A stretch of DNA of 64,000 nt from Corynebacterium minutissimum (GTDB taxonomy: Bacteria; Actinomycetota; Actinomycetes; Mycobacteriales; Mycobacteriaceae), in contig NZ_JSEF01000004.1 of the NCBI RefSeq assembly GCF_000805675.1, positions 186,001 to 250,000 on the forward strand. Direction: 5' to 3'. The notes under the pieces were generated by a model that was not told the origin of the DNA, made no database searches, and was given only the letters and a program-made list of their open reading frames with translations. A program made the position numbers and the translations under genes. Positions 7,134-16,942 of the stretch are shown here, piece after piece (the first letter of the stretch is position 1; every line of letters starts with the position of its first letter).

Positions 7134-10100
7134 TTACTGTTCCCACTCGGGGCGAATCTTCATCTCCGAGTTCTTCCACAGCCCGGAGCGCTGGATGACC
7201 TCGTGGTTAATATCCGCCTCGATGGGGGCGTCACCCTGGGAGTTCGTGCGCAGCTCGTACTTCTCAATGGAGCCCCAATCGCGCGCCCAATCGTTGTTGA
7301 GGTAGCTCGGGATCTCGTAGGAGTAGTTCACTGCCTCCGCTGTGGCCATGGCGCCACCGCCGGAGAAGGACTGGAAGTCCGTCAGGGAGTTCTGCGCGGC
7401 GGCGTCGGGAAGAATGCGGAACTGCGGAATCTCCGTCACGCCGGCATAGTGGTCAAAGGTGCGCTGGCACGGGAACTGCAAGGCTACCGACCAGTCCAGC
7501 AGGGCCGGGGTACCGGAATCGAACTGCGAGCTAATCGTGGCCAGCTCCGGAACGCGCGGCGGGGTAAAGGCCATCCAATCGTCTTCATCCGTGGAGTCAT
7601 CGACCGCCACGAGACGCACCACGTTGGCCTCCTCCGGCAAATCCTTGAGGGCGATGCGGAGGTTGCGCCACTTCGGCGTCGCGCCGACGTCGGAAAGCTC
7701 GGCTTCACCCGTGTTCGTGACCTTGCCGTTCTTGAGGGTGCCGTACTCCAAGGTGAGTTCGGTACCTTCTTGCTCCACGCCGTTGACGTCGTGGTGGTAA
7801 ATCTTGCCTGCGGCAGACACCGCCAGGACCGGGGTGTTCTCGGACTCTTCCGGCAAGTTGTACCACTGCGTCGTGATGGTGGCGGAGGAGCGCTGCGACT
7901 CAGAATAGGAACCCATGACCGGGACCTTGCGGTAATCCAGGTTGAAGGGCAGGTGCATCTCCGAGCCGTTGACGCCCAGGGTGCCGCGCACGCCACCCGC
8001 GGAGGAGTCGGTAACCTCGGCGGCCTTCTCCTCGTTCTCCGTGGTCTCAGTGAGCTCTTTCTGCTCGTTGGATGAGGCGGAAGAATCACCGGTGGTGTTC
8101 GCAATAGCGCCTACCGACGCCGAGTTGAGGTTCTCCGGCTCGATATCTTCCTTGATCATGTTGGGGCCGAAACCGTAGTTGTCCTCCTTCGTATTCACGA
8201 GCGAGTCCTTGAACTCGCCCTCGACCGGGGTGAGGAAGGCATCGTTGGTGTTGGTCTCTACCAGAGTGGAATCCGCCAAGGAGCACACATTACCGCGCAA
8301 GGACGCGAGGTTGCCCTTGCCCACCGAGTAGGAATCCGCCTGTGCCACGTAGCCCTTGGCAAAAGAGGCACACGAGAATGCCACGATGAGGATGCAAGCA
8401 GCGGCAATGGGAGCAGACATGGCGCCGGCCCAGCGCGAGACCTTGGCAGCGGAGGCCCTCTCAAACTCCTCGAGGGTGCCGTTCGCCTTGGCCTTGTTCT
8501 TGCGGTAATCGTGAACCAGCGACTGGTAGAGGCCAATAGCCAGCACCACCATGCCGATGGCCAGCACCACCGTGTTGGCCTCGATGGCCTTGAATTGTAC
8601 GGTACGGTCCCACCACGGGATGCCGAAGGAGGAGACGTACCACCAGGCGTTCCAGCCACCCAGGGAGATCGCCATGAGGAAAATCACCGCGGCGATGGAG
8701 AAGGTACGGGCGCGCGGCGAGCGCATGGCGATTTGGGAGAGCACCACGGATCCGAGTGCCGCGATAACACCAGCGATGCCGGCGTAGATACCGAAGTGGT
8801 GTGTCCACTTCGTCGGGGTAAACATGAGGAAGAACGCCGACAGCGCCATGATGGCGAGCAGGCGCTGGGTAGGACCAACCTCCGCGCCAACAACGCGATG
8901 GTTCTTGATGAAGGCGTAAATAATGAGTGCCAAGCAGAAGAGCATGGTGAACATGGCAAAGCGGCGCGTGAGCGAGCCGTCCACGGAAGGTTCAAAGAGC
9001 GTGGAGTAGCGCACGAACTCCGAGTACCACGGCAGCGAGGGGCCTACCTGGGAGCGCACGCGCGTGGACTCGAGAACCGAAGCCAAGGTTTGATCACCAA
9101 AGGCCGCGACCATGACAGCGGTGCCGCTGGCGAGGAACGGGGCGATGAGGGCCAGCCATCCCACCTGCTGTGCCCGTTCGCCCATGATGCGGAAGAGCGC
9201 GGGCAGGCACACCAGGAAGATGCCTACAGCCGTCAGGCCCGTCGGGCCTGCGGCCAGGGTAATGGACGCAACGATGGTGCCTACCGCTGCCGGCAGGAGG
9301 CGGTGTGTGGAAATAGCACGCTCAAAGGACGCCCACGTCACCATGACACCCAGCGCCACGATGGGCTCGGGGCGGATGCCGTTGTTGTACGGCAGCCAGA
9401 AAGCCAAGAACATGAATGCGGCGGTCCAGTGCGCCAAGCGCCTGTCGTTAACGCGGCCGCCAAAGCGCGGCAGCATCTCACGCGAAAGAATGAACCAAAT
9501 GATCAGCGCCGAAATAAGGGAGGGCAGGCGCACGATGATAGAGGCGCTGGAGAGCTGGGAAAGCCACGCCACGAGGTCATAGTAGGGTGCGCCGAACGGA
9601 GCCTCGGGCACGCCGTACCAGCGGTAATAGTTCGCCATATACGTCGCATGATCCGAGACTCGGCCCATGGTGAGGATGAAGCCATCATCAGAGGTATTGG
9701 AACCGAAGATGTACCACCAACCGAGGATGGCAGCCACGACGCCATCCAGCGGGCGGATCTGCTTCCAGGTCTCCGGCATGAAGCCAAAGTGCTTGCCATC
9801 GAGGCGGTCAATGCGCCACAGGCACACCAAGCTGACCACGACCATGGCCAAGCCCAGCCACATGGCGATGAGCTTGATCACTGTGGGTGAGGACGTGAAT
9901 CGGGAGTTGACCTCCACGTGGATGCGCAGGTCTTTTCCAAGTTCCTGGAGGTTGTCCGGAGTGTCATCAATTTCGGTGTACACGCCGGTGACCTGCGGAC
10001 GCATGTCCTCGTCAGAGGTGGTTGTGTGCTTGCCCACGGTGACGGTGGTGCCGTCCTCTGTGGCATTGATGCTGAGGGTGGCGTCGTCAGGCAGCTTCGC

Positions 10101-10478
10101 CACCTGCTCAGGGGTAAGTGAGAACAGTACCTCGTCGAGGCTGGTGACGGAAAGCCCATCCTCGCCGGCGCGGACGAACATGCCGCGGTTGGAGGCCTTC
10201 TTCGACTCTGGCGGAATGGTGCCGTAGAGCAGGTCTTGGCCTTCGCGGAGCTTATCGACGGCCGCCAGTGGGATCTCTGCCTCAATCTCCTCCGGCGCCA
10301 CTGAGATGAGCGGTGCGTTGATGGACTGCAGGGAGTCCTGCTGAGGCCAATCGAAGGAGGACTGGGTTTGGTTCACCGGCAGCAGCGGCGTGGCCACAAA
10401 GCACAGAAAGCCGATGAGGCCGGCAATGATGGCGGTGAGCCGCAACGACTGCGGGGCTGAGGTTTTCCTATCTGACAC
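7134..10478 (-). CDS. emb: Arabinosyltransferase Emb (single corynebacterial EmbC-type)
   Basis: The 1114-residue GT-C glycosyltransferase extends alpha-1,5-linked arabinan on galactan using decaprenyl-phospho-arabinose, on the outer face of the membrane. Visible are a first transmembrane helix (about 13-33), an extracytoplasmic N-terminal domain, the catalytic Asp pair in NTSDDGF (264-265), a multi-helix core, and a large C-terminal carbohydrate-binding-like domain. A linker rich in Ser, Glu and Asn around residues 785-830 looks low-complexity. Translation probably begins at GTG 10478, with TACACT 7 nt upstream. Corynebacteria have one such gene; it is the ethambutol target family. Confidence 0.96.
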   Translation of the reverse strand: MSDRKTSAPQSLRLTAIIAGLIGFLCFVATPLLPVNQTQSSFDWPQQDSLQSINAPLISVAPEEIEAEIPLAAVDKLREGQDLLYGTIPPESKKASNRGMFVRAGEDGLSVTSLDEVLFSLTPEQVAKLPDDATLSINATEDGTTVTVGKHTTTSDEDMRPQVTGVYTEIDDTPDNLQELGKDLRIHVEVNSRFTSSPTVIKLIAMWLGLAMVVVSLVCLWRIDRLDGKHFGFMPETWKQIRPLDGVVAAILGWWYIFGSNTSDDGFILTMGRVSDHATYMANYYRWYGVPEAPFGAPYYDLVAWLSQLSSASIIVRLPSLISALIIWFILSREMLPRFGGRVNDRRLAHWTAAFMFLAFWLPYNNGIRPEPIVALGVMVTWASFERAISTHRLLPAAVGTIVASITLAAGPTGLTAVGIFLVCLPALFRIMGERAQQVGWLALIAPFLASGTAVMVAAFGDQTLASVLESTRVRSQVGPSLPWYSEFVRYSTLFEPSVDGSLTRRFAMFTMLFCLALIIYAFIKNHRVVGAEVGPTQRLLAIMALSAFFLMFTPTKWTHHFGIYAGIAGVIAALGSVVLSQIAMRSPRARTFSIAAVIFLMAISLGGWNAWWYVSSFGIPWWDRTVQFKAIEANTVVLAIGMVVLAIGLYQSLVHDYRKNKAKANGTLEEFERASAAKVSRWAGAMSAPIAAACILIVAFSCASFAKGYVAQADSYSVGKGNLASLRGNVCSLADSTLVETNTNDAFLTPVEGEFKDSLVNTKEDNYGFGPNMIKEDIEPENLNSASVGAIANTTGDSSASSNEQKELTETTENEEKAAEVTDSSAGGVRGTLGVNGSEMHLPFNLDYRKVPVMGSYSESQRSSATITTQWYNLPEESENTPVLAVSAAGKIYHHDVNGVEQEGTELTLEYGTLKNGKVTNTGEAELSDVGATPKWRNLRIALKDLPEEANVVRLVAVDDSTDEDDWMAFTPPRVPELATISSQFDSGTPALLDWSVALQFPCQRTFDHYAGVTEIPQFRILPDAAAQNSLTDFQSFSGGGAMATAEAVNYSYEIPSYLNNDWARDWGSIEKYELRTNSQGDAPIEADINHEVIQRSGLWKNSEMKIRPEWEQ

Positions 10479-10522
10479 GGCGATCAGTGTACGTCACTGC
10501 CTCGCCGTATTGAGAAATGCTG

Positions 10523-12466
10523 TTATGTACGCGCCGCCACAACGAAGGGACCGATTTGGGTTGTTTCCCAGCCCTTCTCAAAAACTTCGGGGTTGAAGAA
10601 CACCGCACGGTAGCGCACGTTGGGTTGGTTCGGGTAGATATCCTCCGCCAAATGCGTCTTGTATCCGTCCCCGGGTTCTTCCACATCACCGCGGAAGATG
10701 AGGACATCGGGCGCGCGCCAAGGCGAGGAATCGAGAGATGCTGCAAACTCCTCGGGGCTCTGCTCCCAGGAACCCTTCGCCCAGTCCTCAATTTGCAGGT
10801 TACGGGTGGTGAACTCACCGAGCGGGTTGGCGTAGTGGCTGGTGAAGGCGTTGAACCCGTAGTAGGGGTTGTAGGCCATGAAGAGTTTTTCGTCGGTCAA
10901 CACGACGGTGTCGTTAGCCGCGTGGCCTTGAGTATCGATGAACTCTCGAATCTTGCCATAATCAGCAGCGGAATCGCTGGTGTAGCGGTCTGCGCGCTCG
11001 CCGTAACCATCGGTATCGGTATAGGCGTGGTCGAGGGCCGATTCGTTGGTGGCAGGGATCTGCTGGGCATAGTAGACACCGCCCATGCCCAAGATGATGG
11101 CGAAGGCTACGGTGACTCGCTTGCTCGTGGTGCCGATCATGTGTGCTGGGTAGAGGGATGGCAGTCCCATCAGCCGGAAATCCGCGAGTGCGAGGATGCC
11201 GGCAGTGGCGAAGAGAAGCACCACAACGATTTCGAGGCGGAAGCCCAACAACGTGTGGCCAGCCAGGGTCATGACCATGGAGGCCACAGTCCACAGGTAA
11301 GTACCTACGAGTGCGGTGCTCAGTGAACGCAGGTCCGGCTCATCGATGCGCAACACCAAATACACCAGGCCAATAAGGCTGAGCATGCCGATGACCGATA
11401 GTGAGAGGAAAGGCGCAGGGATCTGGGTCCCTTCCTCCGGAAGGTAGTGCTGCGCGGCGGACTCCAAAGGACTGGTGGCCTGCAGGACACCAGCGATATA
11501 GGGAGCCCACGCGATAGCCGCGATGGCCAAGGAGCCGACGGCGATGGCGGCGAGATGCACGAAAGGAGTCCACGTGCGCTCCGATACGCCGATAACGAGT
11601 GCGATGAGGGTGACGATAGTCAGTGACACCGCGCCGGTATAAAGCGTATAGAAGCACGCGGAGATACCCAGGTAGAGAGCAATAGCGAGCGTTGCGAACC
11701 AGGAGCCGTCGAAGGCACGGGAACACAGGAGGGCGACCGCAGGCACGCCCATGGCGAGGACCGCGGAATAAGGTTCCTCGGCACCCAGAGTGAGTGTCAC
11801 CGCGGTAGTGGTCAGCGCGATAGCGGTGGCCACGGGAAGGGAACTGACCAAACGCTGCCACAGGGGAACCAGGATGCACCCGGCTACTGCCAGCGAAATG
11901 AGTGCCCACGGCTGGTAGACCTCCCAGCCAGGCATGTTGAGAAGATTAGCCAGGCGGCCGCCCATCCAGAACCAGCCCAAGGGATAGAACGTGGGCAGCC
12001 CCTCATAGTTCATGTCCGCATAGGAGCTGGCCTCAGTGGCGCGGGTCAGGAACTGGGTACGGAAGACTTGGTCCACCTGGACACCATCGAGCCACAGGCG
12101 CGACGCCGAGAGCGGCAGGCCGATGGTGGCGAGGGTCAGCAGGGCAGGCGAAATGTAGCACAGCGCAATCGTGAGCCACGAGCGCCAGCGCGGGCGCTGG
12201 GTGCCATTGTGCTCGTCAAAGAGCCACCACACGCACAGCGCGCCGACGAGTCCGACGGTCAGCACCGTTCCCGTCGTGCTGAGAGCACGAGTGACCATGG
12301 AGGTGCTAAACGCGGGCAACGAGACCGTCTTGAACGCAAAAAAGCCAAGGAGCGTGATGAGGCCGCCGCCAAGAGCGGCGGCGGCGATACCCACAAGGCT
12401 GGCGCGACGCGAGAGACGGTCAGCGTCATATTCCATGGCGGGGGACATGGCAGGGGACTCAGTCAT
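10523..12466 (-). CDS. aftA: Galactan 5-O-arabinofuranosyltransferase AftA
   Basis: The 647-residue protein has roughly 11-13 transmembrane helices followed by a soluble C-terminal domain of about 200 residues. Size, topology and position between emb and dprE2 match AftA, the GT-C enzyme that places the first arabinofuranose on the galactan chain. It uses decaprenyl-phospho-arabinose, made by the adjacent DprE1/DprE2 pair. It lies 44 nt upstream of emb on the same strand. The start is MTESPAMSPAM; later Met codons at 7 and 11 are possible. Confidence 0.93.
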   Translation of the reverse strand: MTESPAMSPAMEYDADRLSRRASLVGIAAAALGGGLITLLGFFAFKTVSLPAFSTSMVTRALSTTGTVLTVGLVGALCVWWLFDEHNGTQRPRWRSWLTIALCYISPALLTLATIGLPLSASRLWLDGVQVDQVFRTQFLTRATEASSYADMNYEGLPTFYPLGWFWMGGRLANLLNMPGWEVYQPWALISLAVAGCILVPLWQRLVSSLPVATAIALTTTAVTLTLGAEEPYSAVLAMGVPAVALLCSRAFDGSWFATLAIALYLGISACFYTLYTGAVSLTIVTLIALVIGVSERTWTPFVHLAAIAVGSLAIAAIAWAPYIAGVLQATSPLESAAQHYLPEEGTQIPAPFLSLSVIGMLSLIGLVYLVLRIDEPDLRSLSTALVGTYLWTVASMVMTLAGHTLLGFRLEIVVVLLFATAGILALADFRLMGLPSLYPAHMIGTTSKRVTVAFAIILGMGGVYYAQQIPATNESALDHAYTDTDGYGERADRYTSDSAADYGKIREFIDTQGHAANDTVVLTDEKLFMAYNPYYGFNAFTSHYANPLGEFTTRNLQIEDWAKGSWEQSPEEFAASLDSSPWRAPDVLIFRGDVEEPGDGYKTHLAEDIYPNQPNVRYRAVFFNPEVFEKGWETTQIGPFVVAART

Positions 12467-12504
12467 GCTTTAAGTCTCCCACACGCTACGGACTTAGCGG
12501 AACT

Positions 12505-13263
12505 TTAGAACGGCAGCTTTCGGAAGATTGCCTGCGGGATGAACTTGAAGCCCAAAGACACGTACTCGAAGAACGGGTGTACGTAGATGGACTGCTTGCC
12601 ATCCAACACAGCCTTGACGGTGGCCTTGGCCACGTCAGAGACGTTAACGGTCAGCGGTGCTTCACCAGCGTCGGCGGACATCTTCGTGCGCACCTGGCCC
12701 GGGCGGACCACGAGCACCTTGGCGCCGGATCCGCGCAGGGCCTCGCCCAGGTTGATGAAGAAGCCATCGACGCCGGCCTTGGAGGCGCCGTAGACAAAGT
12801 TGGAGCGGCGCACGCGCATACCTGCGACGGAAGACAGTGCCACGATGGTGCCGTGACCCTGCTCCTTGAACTTCTGGCCCAACAGCACGCCGAGGGAGAC
12901 CGGTGCGGTGTAGTTGGTTTGCGCAGACGCCACGGCCTTGGCCTGGTCCTGCCACAGCTCTTCTTGGTCACCAAGGGTTCCGAAGGCAACGATGGCGATG
13001 TCGACGTCGCCACGCTCAAACGCGCGCTTGACGACGTCCCCGTGGCCCTCGAAGTCAGTCGCGTCAAAGTCAATGACCTCGACGTCGCCACCGCGGGACT
13101 CGATGGTTGCGCGGGCATCCGCGATACGCGGTGAGTCGGCACGAGCCGCCAGAGTGACCTTGGCCGGGCCGCGCTCGAGGAATTCCTCGACGATGCCCAA
13201 GCCGATTTCGGAGGTGCCGCCGAGAAGGAGGATGTGTTGTGCTTGGCCTACTGCATTCAGCAT
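12505..13263 (-). CDS. dprE2: Decaprenyl-phospho-2-keto-arabinose reductase DprE2
   Basis: The 252-residue short-chain dehydrogenase has a Rossmann motif (GGTSEIGLG, about residues 15-23) and the catalytic YxxxK (YGASK). It reduces decaprenylphospho-2-keto-ribose to decaprenyl-phospho-arabinose with NADH, the second half of the epimerisation begun by DprE1. An AAAGGA ribosome site precedes the ATG. The gap to dprE1 is 14 nt, so the two are cotranscribed, in the order known from Corynebacterium and Mycobacterium. Confidence 0.95.
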   Translation of the reverse strand: MLNAVGQAQHILLLGGTSEIGLGIVEEFLERGPAKVTLAARADSPRIADARATIESRGGDVEVIDFDATDFEGHGDVVKRAFERGDVDIAIVAFGTLGDQEELWQDQAKAVASAQTNYTAPVSLGVLLGQKFKEQGHGTIVALSSVAGMRVRRSNFVYGASKAGVDGFFINLGEALRGSGAKVLVVRPGQVRTKMSADAGEAPLTVNVSDVAKATVKAVLDGKQSIYVHPFFEYVSLGFKFIPQAIFRKLPF

Positions 13264-13277
13264 GAGGTGATTCCTTT

Positions 13278-14693
13278 CTAGTGCAGCTCGAGGCGGCGGG
13301 ACATATCGGAGGCAAAGACGCCGGTCGGGTCAATCTCGTTGCGGGTCTTGAGCCAGCCTTCCATGCCTGGGTACATCTTATGGAACTTCTCCGCCGAGGT
13401 GCGGGACTCCTTGGCCAAGTAGAGGCGGCCGCCAAACTCCATGACGCGGTTATCCAGATCGTCGAGGAAAGCGCCCAGGCCCGGCTTAATGGGGAAGTCC
13501 ACGCAGACGTTCCAGCCCGGCATCGGGTAAGACAACGGAGCCTTGTTACCCGGGCCGAAGAGCTTAAACACGTTCAGGGCAGAGTAGTGACCGGACTTCT
13601 GCATGTCGCGGATGATGTCCTTGAAGGGCTCGACGGCGTCGGTCGGCACCACAAACTGGTACTGCAGGAAGCCGTTGGATCCGTAGCCACGGTTCCACTC
13701 GCCGATGAGATCCAGCGGCTGGTAGAACTGCGTGAGGTTTTTGACCTGGTTACGCGCCGGGGAACCCATGAGGTAGTACGCCTCACCGATGGCCATGAGG
13801 GACAGCTTGTTCATGGTGAAGTTCGGGAAGATATCCGGAACGGTCATCAGCTGCGGGGCGTTGAACTTCAGCGGGTCCTTCGCCAGCTTCGGGGCGAGCT
13901 CTTCCAGCTGTGCCAGCGTGGCCAGGGAACCACGGGAAATGGTGGAGCGGCCCAGCTTCGGCTCTGGGGAGATGACGTCGAACCACGCGGAGGAGTACGT
14001 GTAGTTGTGCTCCGAACCATCGGAGTGGAAGGCTACGGTCTCATCAAGATTGCTTGTGCGGTCGGTATCCGCGATGAAGTAGGCGGTCTCCGTCTTGGTC
14101 ATCTTGATCTTGGCGCGGAGGATGATGCCGGTCAGGCCCATGCCACCGACGGTGGCCCAGAAGAGCTCGCCTTCCGGATCCTCATCTGAGCCTTCCGGGG
14201 TCAGGTGCAGGACGCGGCCATCGGCCACGAGCAGCTCCATGGAGACGACGTGGTTACCGAAGGAACCTGCAGAGTGGTGGTTCTTACCATGAATATCCGG
14301 ACCAATGGCACCACCGATGGTGACCTGGCGGGTACCCGGCAGGACCGGGACCCACAGGCCGTAGGGAAGGGCGGCCTTCATGAGCTGGTCCAAAGTGACG
14401 CCACCGTCAACGTCGACGATGCCCGACTCTGGATCTATAGAGTGGATGTTGTTGAGGGCCTGCATATCGATGACGAGGCCGCCGCCGTTCTGGGCGGGGT
14501 CACCGTAGGAGCGGCCCATGCCGCGGGCGATAACGCCGCGGCGCAGGTGGGATGGTTTATCGGCGTTGTCCTCGGCAACCTGGGCAACGGCGGTCTTGAT
14601 GACGTCCACATCCGGGGTGGACAAGACATGAGCGGTCGACGGCGCAGTGCGGCCCCAACCGTACAGGGACTTCTCAGTAGTATGCAGTTCCAT
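13278..14693 (-). CDS. dprE1: Decaprenylphospho-beta-D-ribose 2-oxidase DprE1
   Basis: The 471-residue flavoenzyme aligns by eye along its whole length with the mycobacterial protein: YGWGRTAPS at the N-terminus, the FAD-binding [26 protein letters not shown], and FASDM at the C-terminus. It oxidises decaprenyl-phospho-ribose. Cys397 in GWNVCVDFP matches the Cys attacked by benzothiazinone inhibitors, which predicts sensitivity. An AGAAGAG ribosome site precedes the ATG. It is the first gene of the run dprE1-dprE2-aftA-emb. Confidence 0.97.
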   Translation of the reverse strand: MELHTTEKSLYGWGRTAPSTAHVLSTPDVDVIKTAVAQVAEDNADKPSHLRRGVIARGMGRSYGDPAQNGGGLVIDMQALNNIHSIDPESGIVDVDGGVTLDQLMKAALPYGLWVPVLPGTRQVTIGGAIGPDIHGKNHHSAGSFGNHVVSMELLVADGRVLHLTPEGSDEDPEGELFWATVGGMGLTGIILRAKIKMTKTETAYFIADTDRTSNLDETVAFHSDGSEHNYTYSSAWFDVISPEPKLGRSTISRGSLATLAQLEELAPKLAKDPLKFNAPQLMTVPDIFPNFTMNKLSLMAIGEAYYLMGSPARNQVKNLTQFYQPLDLIGEWNRGYGSNGFLQYQFVVPTDAVEPFKDIIRDMQKSGHYSALNVFKLFGPGNKAPLSYPMPGWNVCVDFPIKPGLGAFLDDLDNRVMEFGGRLYLAKESRTSAEKFHKMYPGMEGWLKTRNEIDPTGVFASDMSRRLELH

Positions 14694-14790
14694 CTCTTCT
14701 TCTTTTGACTCGATGTGATGGGTCGATTCTCCACCCTACATAGCAACAGAGGCATATGGCGTGAGGGAAAACGTGAGATTAGGTACACAT

Positions 14791-14820
14791 ACAAAACAAA
14801 CCGGACAGGCGTACTGTCCG
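14791..14820 (-). terminator. Rho-independent terminator after the 14865-15143 gene
   Basis: On the minus strand, arms CGGACAG and CTGTCCG (14802-14808 and 14814-14820) flank a 5-nt loop. The hairpin is followed by GGTTTGTTTTG. It sits 45 nt past the stop of the small minus-strand gene and before the dprE1 promoter. Confidence 0.7.
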
Positions 14821-14864
14821 ATTGTGCCCGTTTGGGTACATGCTAAAAGTCGAGGAGTGCGGCC

Positions 14865-15143
14865 TTAGTACAGATCCATGATGTCTCGGATCTCCGCGGG
14901 CAGTTCCTCTTGGCTCGTGATCTCCGGTCCCTCATACTCGCGGAGGAGCTCGTAGACTCGCGTCCGTGATGCGGAATCGAGGATTGGCAGCTCTTCAGCG
15001 ATGAGCCTGGTCATGAAACCGTCGAGAGGCAATGCGGTGTGCTCGGTGGCCAGAAAGTGGCCGTGGCGCTTATCGTCCTCAGCACGGTCGTCGTGAGCCG
15101 CGCGCTGCGCCGGGGTGAGGTGCTCTTTCTTGGAGGAGTACAT
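14865..15143 (-). CDS. Hypothetical small charged protein
   Basis: The 92-residue protein is hydrophilic, begins MYSSKKEHLTPAQ and is rich in Glu, Asp and Arg, with a predicted helical C-terminal half (SRTRVYELLREYEG). There is no signal or membrane segment. I do not recognise a family. The ATG at 15143 has TAGGCT 7 nt upstream inside a perfect palindrome. It is divergent from the 15180 membrane gene, and a hairpin terminator follows it. Confidence 0.7.
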   Translation of the reverse strand: MYSSKKEHLTPAQRAAHDDRAEDDKRHGHFLATEHTALPLDGFMTRLIAEELPILDSASRTRVYELLREYEGPEITSQEELPAEIRDIMDLY

Positions 15144-15145
15144 GC

Positions 15146-15160
15146 ACGGTAGCCTACCGT
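15146..15160. promoter_or_regulatory. Perfect 7-1-7 palindrome in a divergent promoter
   Basis: ACGGTAG-C-CTACCGT lies between two divergent genes (starts 15143 minus, 15180 plus). It covers the probable -10 box of the minus-strand gene. The size and place fit a repressor operator; the binding protein is unknown. Confidence 0.5.
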
Positions 15161-15179
15161 CCGCCTAAAGTGGGGCGGT

Positions 15180-15602
15180 ATGACTTCACCCAAGACCGAT
15201 AATTACGCGCTGGATGACACCCTCGCTGGACGTATTACTCAAGCCGCGGCCGTGGGCATCATGACCGCGTTTCCTGATTGGATCAAGAACAAGACCGCTT
15301 TGGTCTGCGCTTATGTGCTGTCCTTCCTCGGGTTCGGTGCGCTTGTAGCCTACGTCAACGCCGAGAGCCACGAGGACCAACCGGAGCCGGAGACTCCCGA
15401 CGTCCCCGTATGGGCCATCCCGGTTGCCTTCGGCATTTTGGTGCTTGGCGGCTGGCTTTCCATCAAAACTCAGAAGAGCCTCGTGGGCTTTATCCGCCGC
15501 CGCGGAGTGTCCAAGCCATGGACTGTGTGTGGCGCTATCGGTGCTGCGCTCGTCTTCGTTCTGAGCGAGTTGGAGGCGCGCGAGAACGCCGCCCGCAACT
15601 AA
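15180..15602 (+). CDS. Hypothetical membrane protein
   Basis: The 140-residue protein has three predicted transmembrane helices (about 38-60, 76-96 and 113-132). An acidic Pro-rich loop (EDQPEPETPDVP) separates the first two. No known domain is recognised. TAAAGT lies 8 nt before the ATG, suggesting a leaderless transcript, and the next gene begins 20 nt after the stop. Confidence 0.75.
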   Translation: MTSPKTDNYALDDTLAGRITQAAAVGIMTAFPDWIKNKTALVCAYVLSFLGFGALVAYVNAESHEDQPEPETPDVPVWAIPVAFGILVLGGWLSIKTQKSLVGFIRRRGVSKPWTVCGAIGAALVFVLSELEARENAARN

Positions 15603-15622
15603 AAATGCGTATGGTGGGGCAC

Positions 15623-16498
15623 ATGAGCTCAAAGGTCACAGATCTGGCGCAGGTCCGCGCCGATCGTGGCGACGCCGCTCGCACCTTGCTCTGCCAGGTC
15701 TCCAACGTCCGCGCGGATGCTGAAGTGCACCGCCAGATTGGTTTCTCTGACGCGCTGACGCTCAACGAGCTTCACCACATCCTCGAGGTTTGCTTCGGCC
15801 TTCCGGACGAAGATTCTCCGTGGCACTTCTTCGAGCACCACGACGCCCGCGGCGAGCGCATTGATCCGAATCACGCCGTGCGTGAATTTCTTCGCCGCGA
15901 AGGCGAGCAGATGGATTATGCCTGGGGGCTGTGGGATTTCGAGATCGTCGTTGTCGAGACCTATCCGCGCGATAGCGGCACCCCGGAGGCTCTGTGCGTG
16001 GGCGGCTCAGGTTCTTTCCACACGCCGTTTGATCTCACCGCTGTTAATGCAGAACTCACGGGTCAAGAAACCATCGACGAGGTCCTCGAACTTGTCGTCG
16101 CCCCCGTTCGCGCGCTCATTGAGCGCACCCGGCTCTACGATTTCGTTCCACTCCTCCAAGCACTAGACCTGCGCCGCGAGATAACCGTCGATGCCTCCAC
16201 ACTCAGCCAATTGCGCACGTTGCCGCGTGAGGTCACCAACGAGGGCAGGGACGCTTTCTGGTCCATGGCTCTCGCATTGTCCTGCATGGGTGGCCGTGAG
16301 CTGACAGATTCCGTTGTGGAAACGTCAATGGCGGCGCTGGGCTGGGTCGATGATGATGGCGAGGAGCTTCGCGGCCCTGAGATCCGGGACTTGTGTACTG
16401 CGTCCCTCGAGGTTTTGGCGTCCTTAGGAGCCTATGGCGCAAATGCCGCCGCGCCGGTAGATCGCTTGGACATTTACCGTGCCCTTGTGCGCGGGTAG
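15623..16498 (+). CDS. pRiA4b ORF-3-like protein
   Basis: The 291-residue soluble protein has an N-terminal region resembling the plasmid pRiA4b ORF-3 / IS1096 passenger family: LNELHHILEVCFGL, then HFFEHHD around residues 50-80. The remainder is acidic and mostly helical. The biochemical role of the family is unknown. The ATG at 15623 is preferred because TATGGT lies 7 nt upstream, while longer in-frame readings overlap the previous gene. No transposase is nearby, so the IS-passenger name should not be read as mobility. Confidence 0.6.
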   Translation: MSSKVTDLAQVRADRGDAARTLLCQVSNVRADAEVHRQIGFSDALTLNELHHILEVCFGLPDEDSPWHFFEHHDARGERIDPNHAVREFLRREGEQMDYAWGLWDFEIVVVETYPRDSGTPEALCVGGSGSFHTPFDLTAVNAELTGQETIDEVLELVVAPVRALIERTRLYDFVPLLQALDLRREITVDASTLSQLRTLPREVTNEGRDAFWSMALALSCMGGRELTDSVVETSMAALGWVDDDGEELRGPEIRDLCTASLEVLASLGAYGANAAAPVDRLDIYRALVRG

Positions 16499-16509
16499 AG
16501 TATTCGGCC

Positions 16510-16932
16510 GTGACTAAACCAACCTCGACCGGTGACTCCACTCTGAAGACGCAGCTCGTCCGCTTCGTCTCCGTCGGTGTCTTCACCGCCGCCATTGATT
16601 ATGGCCTTACCTTATTCCTTACCTATCTCGGGCTGCACCGTTCTCTAGCTAAGGCCATCGGCTGGGTCTTTGGCACCATCGCAGCCTACGTGGCCAATGC
16701 TCGGTGGACCTTTGGCGCACAGGTGTCCGGCCGTACTGCCGGCGCGGTGGGAATGCTTTATCTATCCACCTTTGCGGTGCAAAACTTCCTCTACTGGGTA
16801 CTCAATGCTCCTCTTATTAGTTTGGGCTTTGAGGGTGCCCTCAAAGACACCATTGCCTTTGTCATCGCACAGGGCGTGGCAACGGTGACCAACTTCGCTA
16901 TTCAGCGCGTCTTTATTTTCAGGGGCAAGTAA
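16510..16932 (+). CDS. GtrA-family membrane protein 1
   Basis: The 140-residue protein has four transmembrane helices with the GtrA pattern: LVRFVSVGVFTAAIDYG in helix 1, then ANARWTF and NFAIQRVFIF. The GTG start has TAGAGT 8 nt upstream. GtrA proteins help move or present polyprenyl-linked sugars. In mycobacteria the GtrA protein Rv3789 sits beside dprE1 and has been linked to arabinan assembly, so a role with decaprenyl-phospho-arabinose is likely. A paralogue follows immediately. Confidence 0.85.
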   Translation: MTKPTSTGDSTLKTQLVRFVSVGVFTAAIDYGLTLFLTYLGLHRSLAKAIGWVFGTIAAYVANARWTFGAQVSGRTAGAVGMLYLSTFAVQNFLYWVLNAPLISLGFEGALKDTIAFVIAQGVATVTNFAIQRVFIFRGK

Positions 16933-16942
16933 ACTCCCTGCT

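Noticed and set aside
8511..9890. Long open frame (459 codons) antisense to emb
   Set aside because: It is a GC-driven shadow of emb: composition is His/Arg/Gly/Gln-rich without domains, and it has no ribosome site.
15623..16498. Insertion sequence suggested by the IS1096-passenger-like protein
   Set aside because: No transposase or terminal inverted repeats flank the gene.
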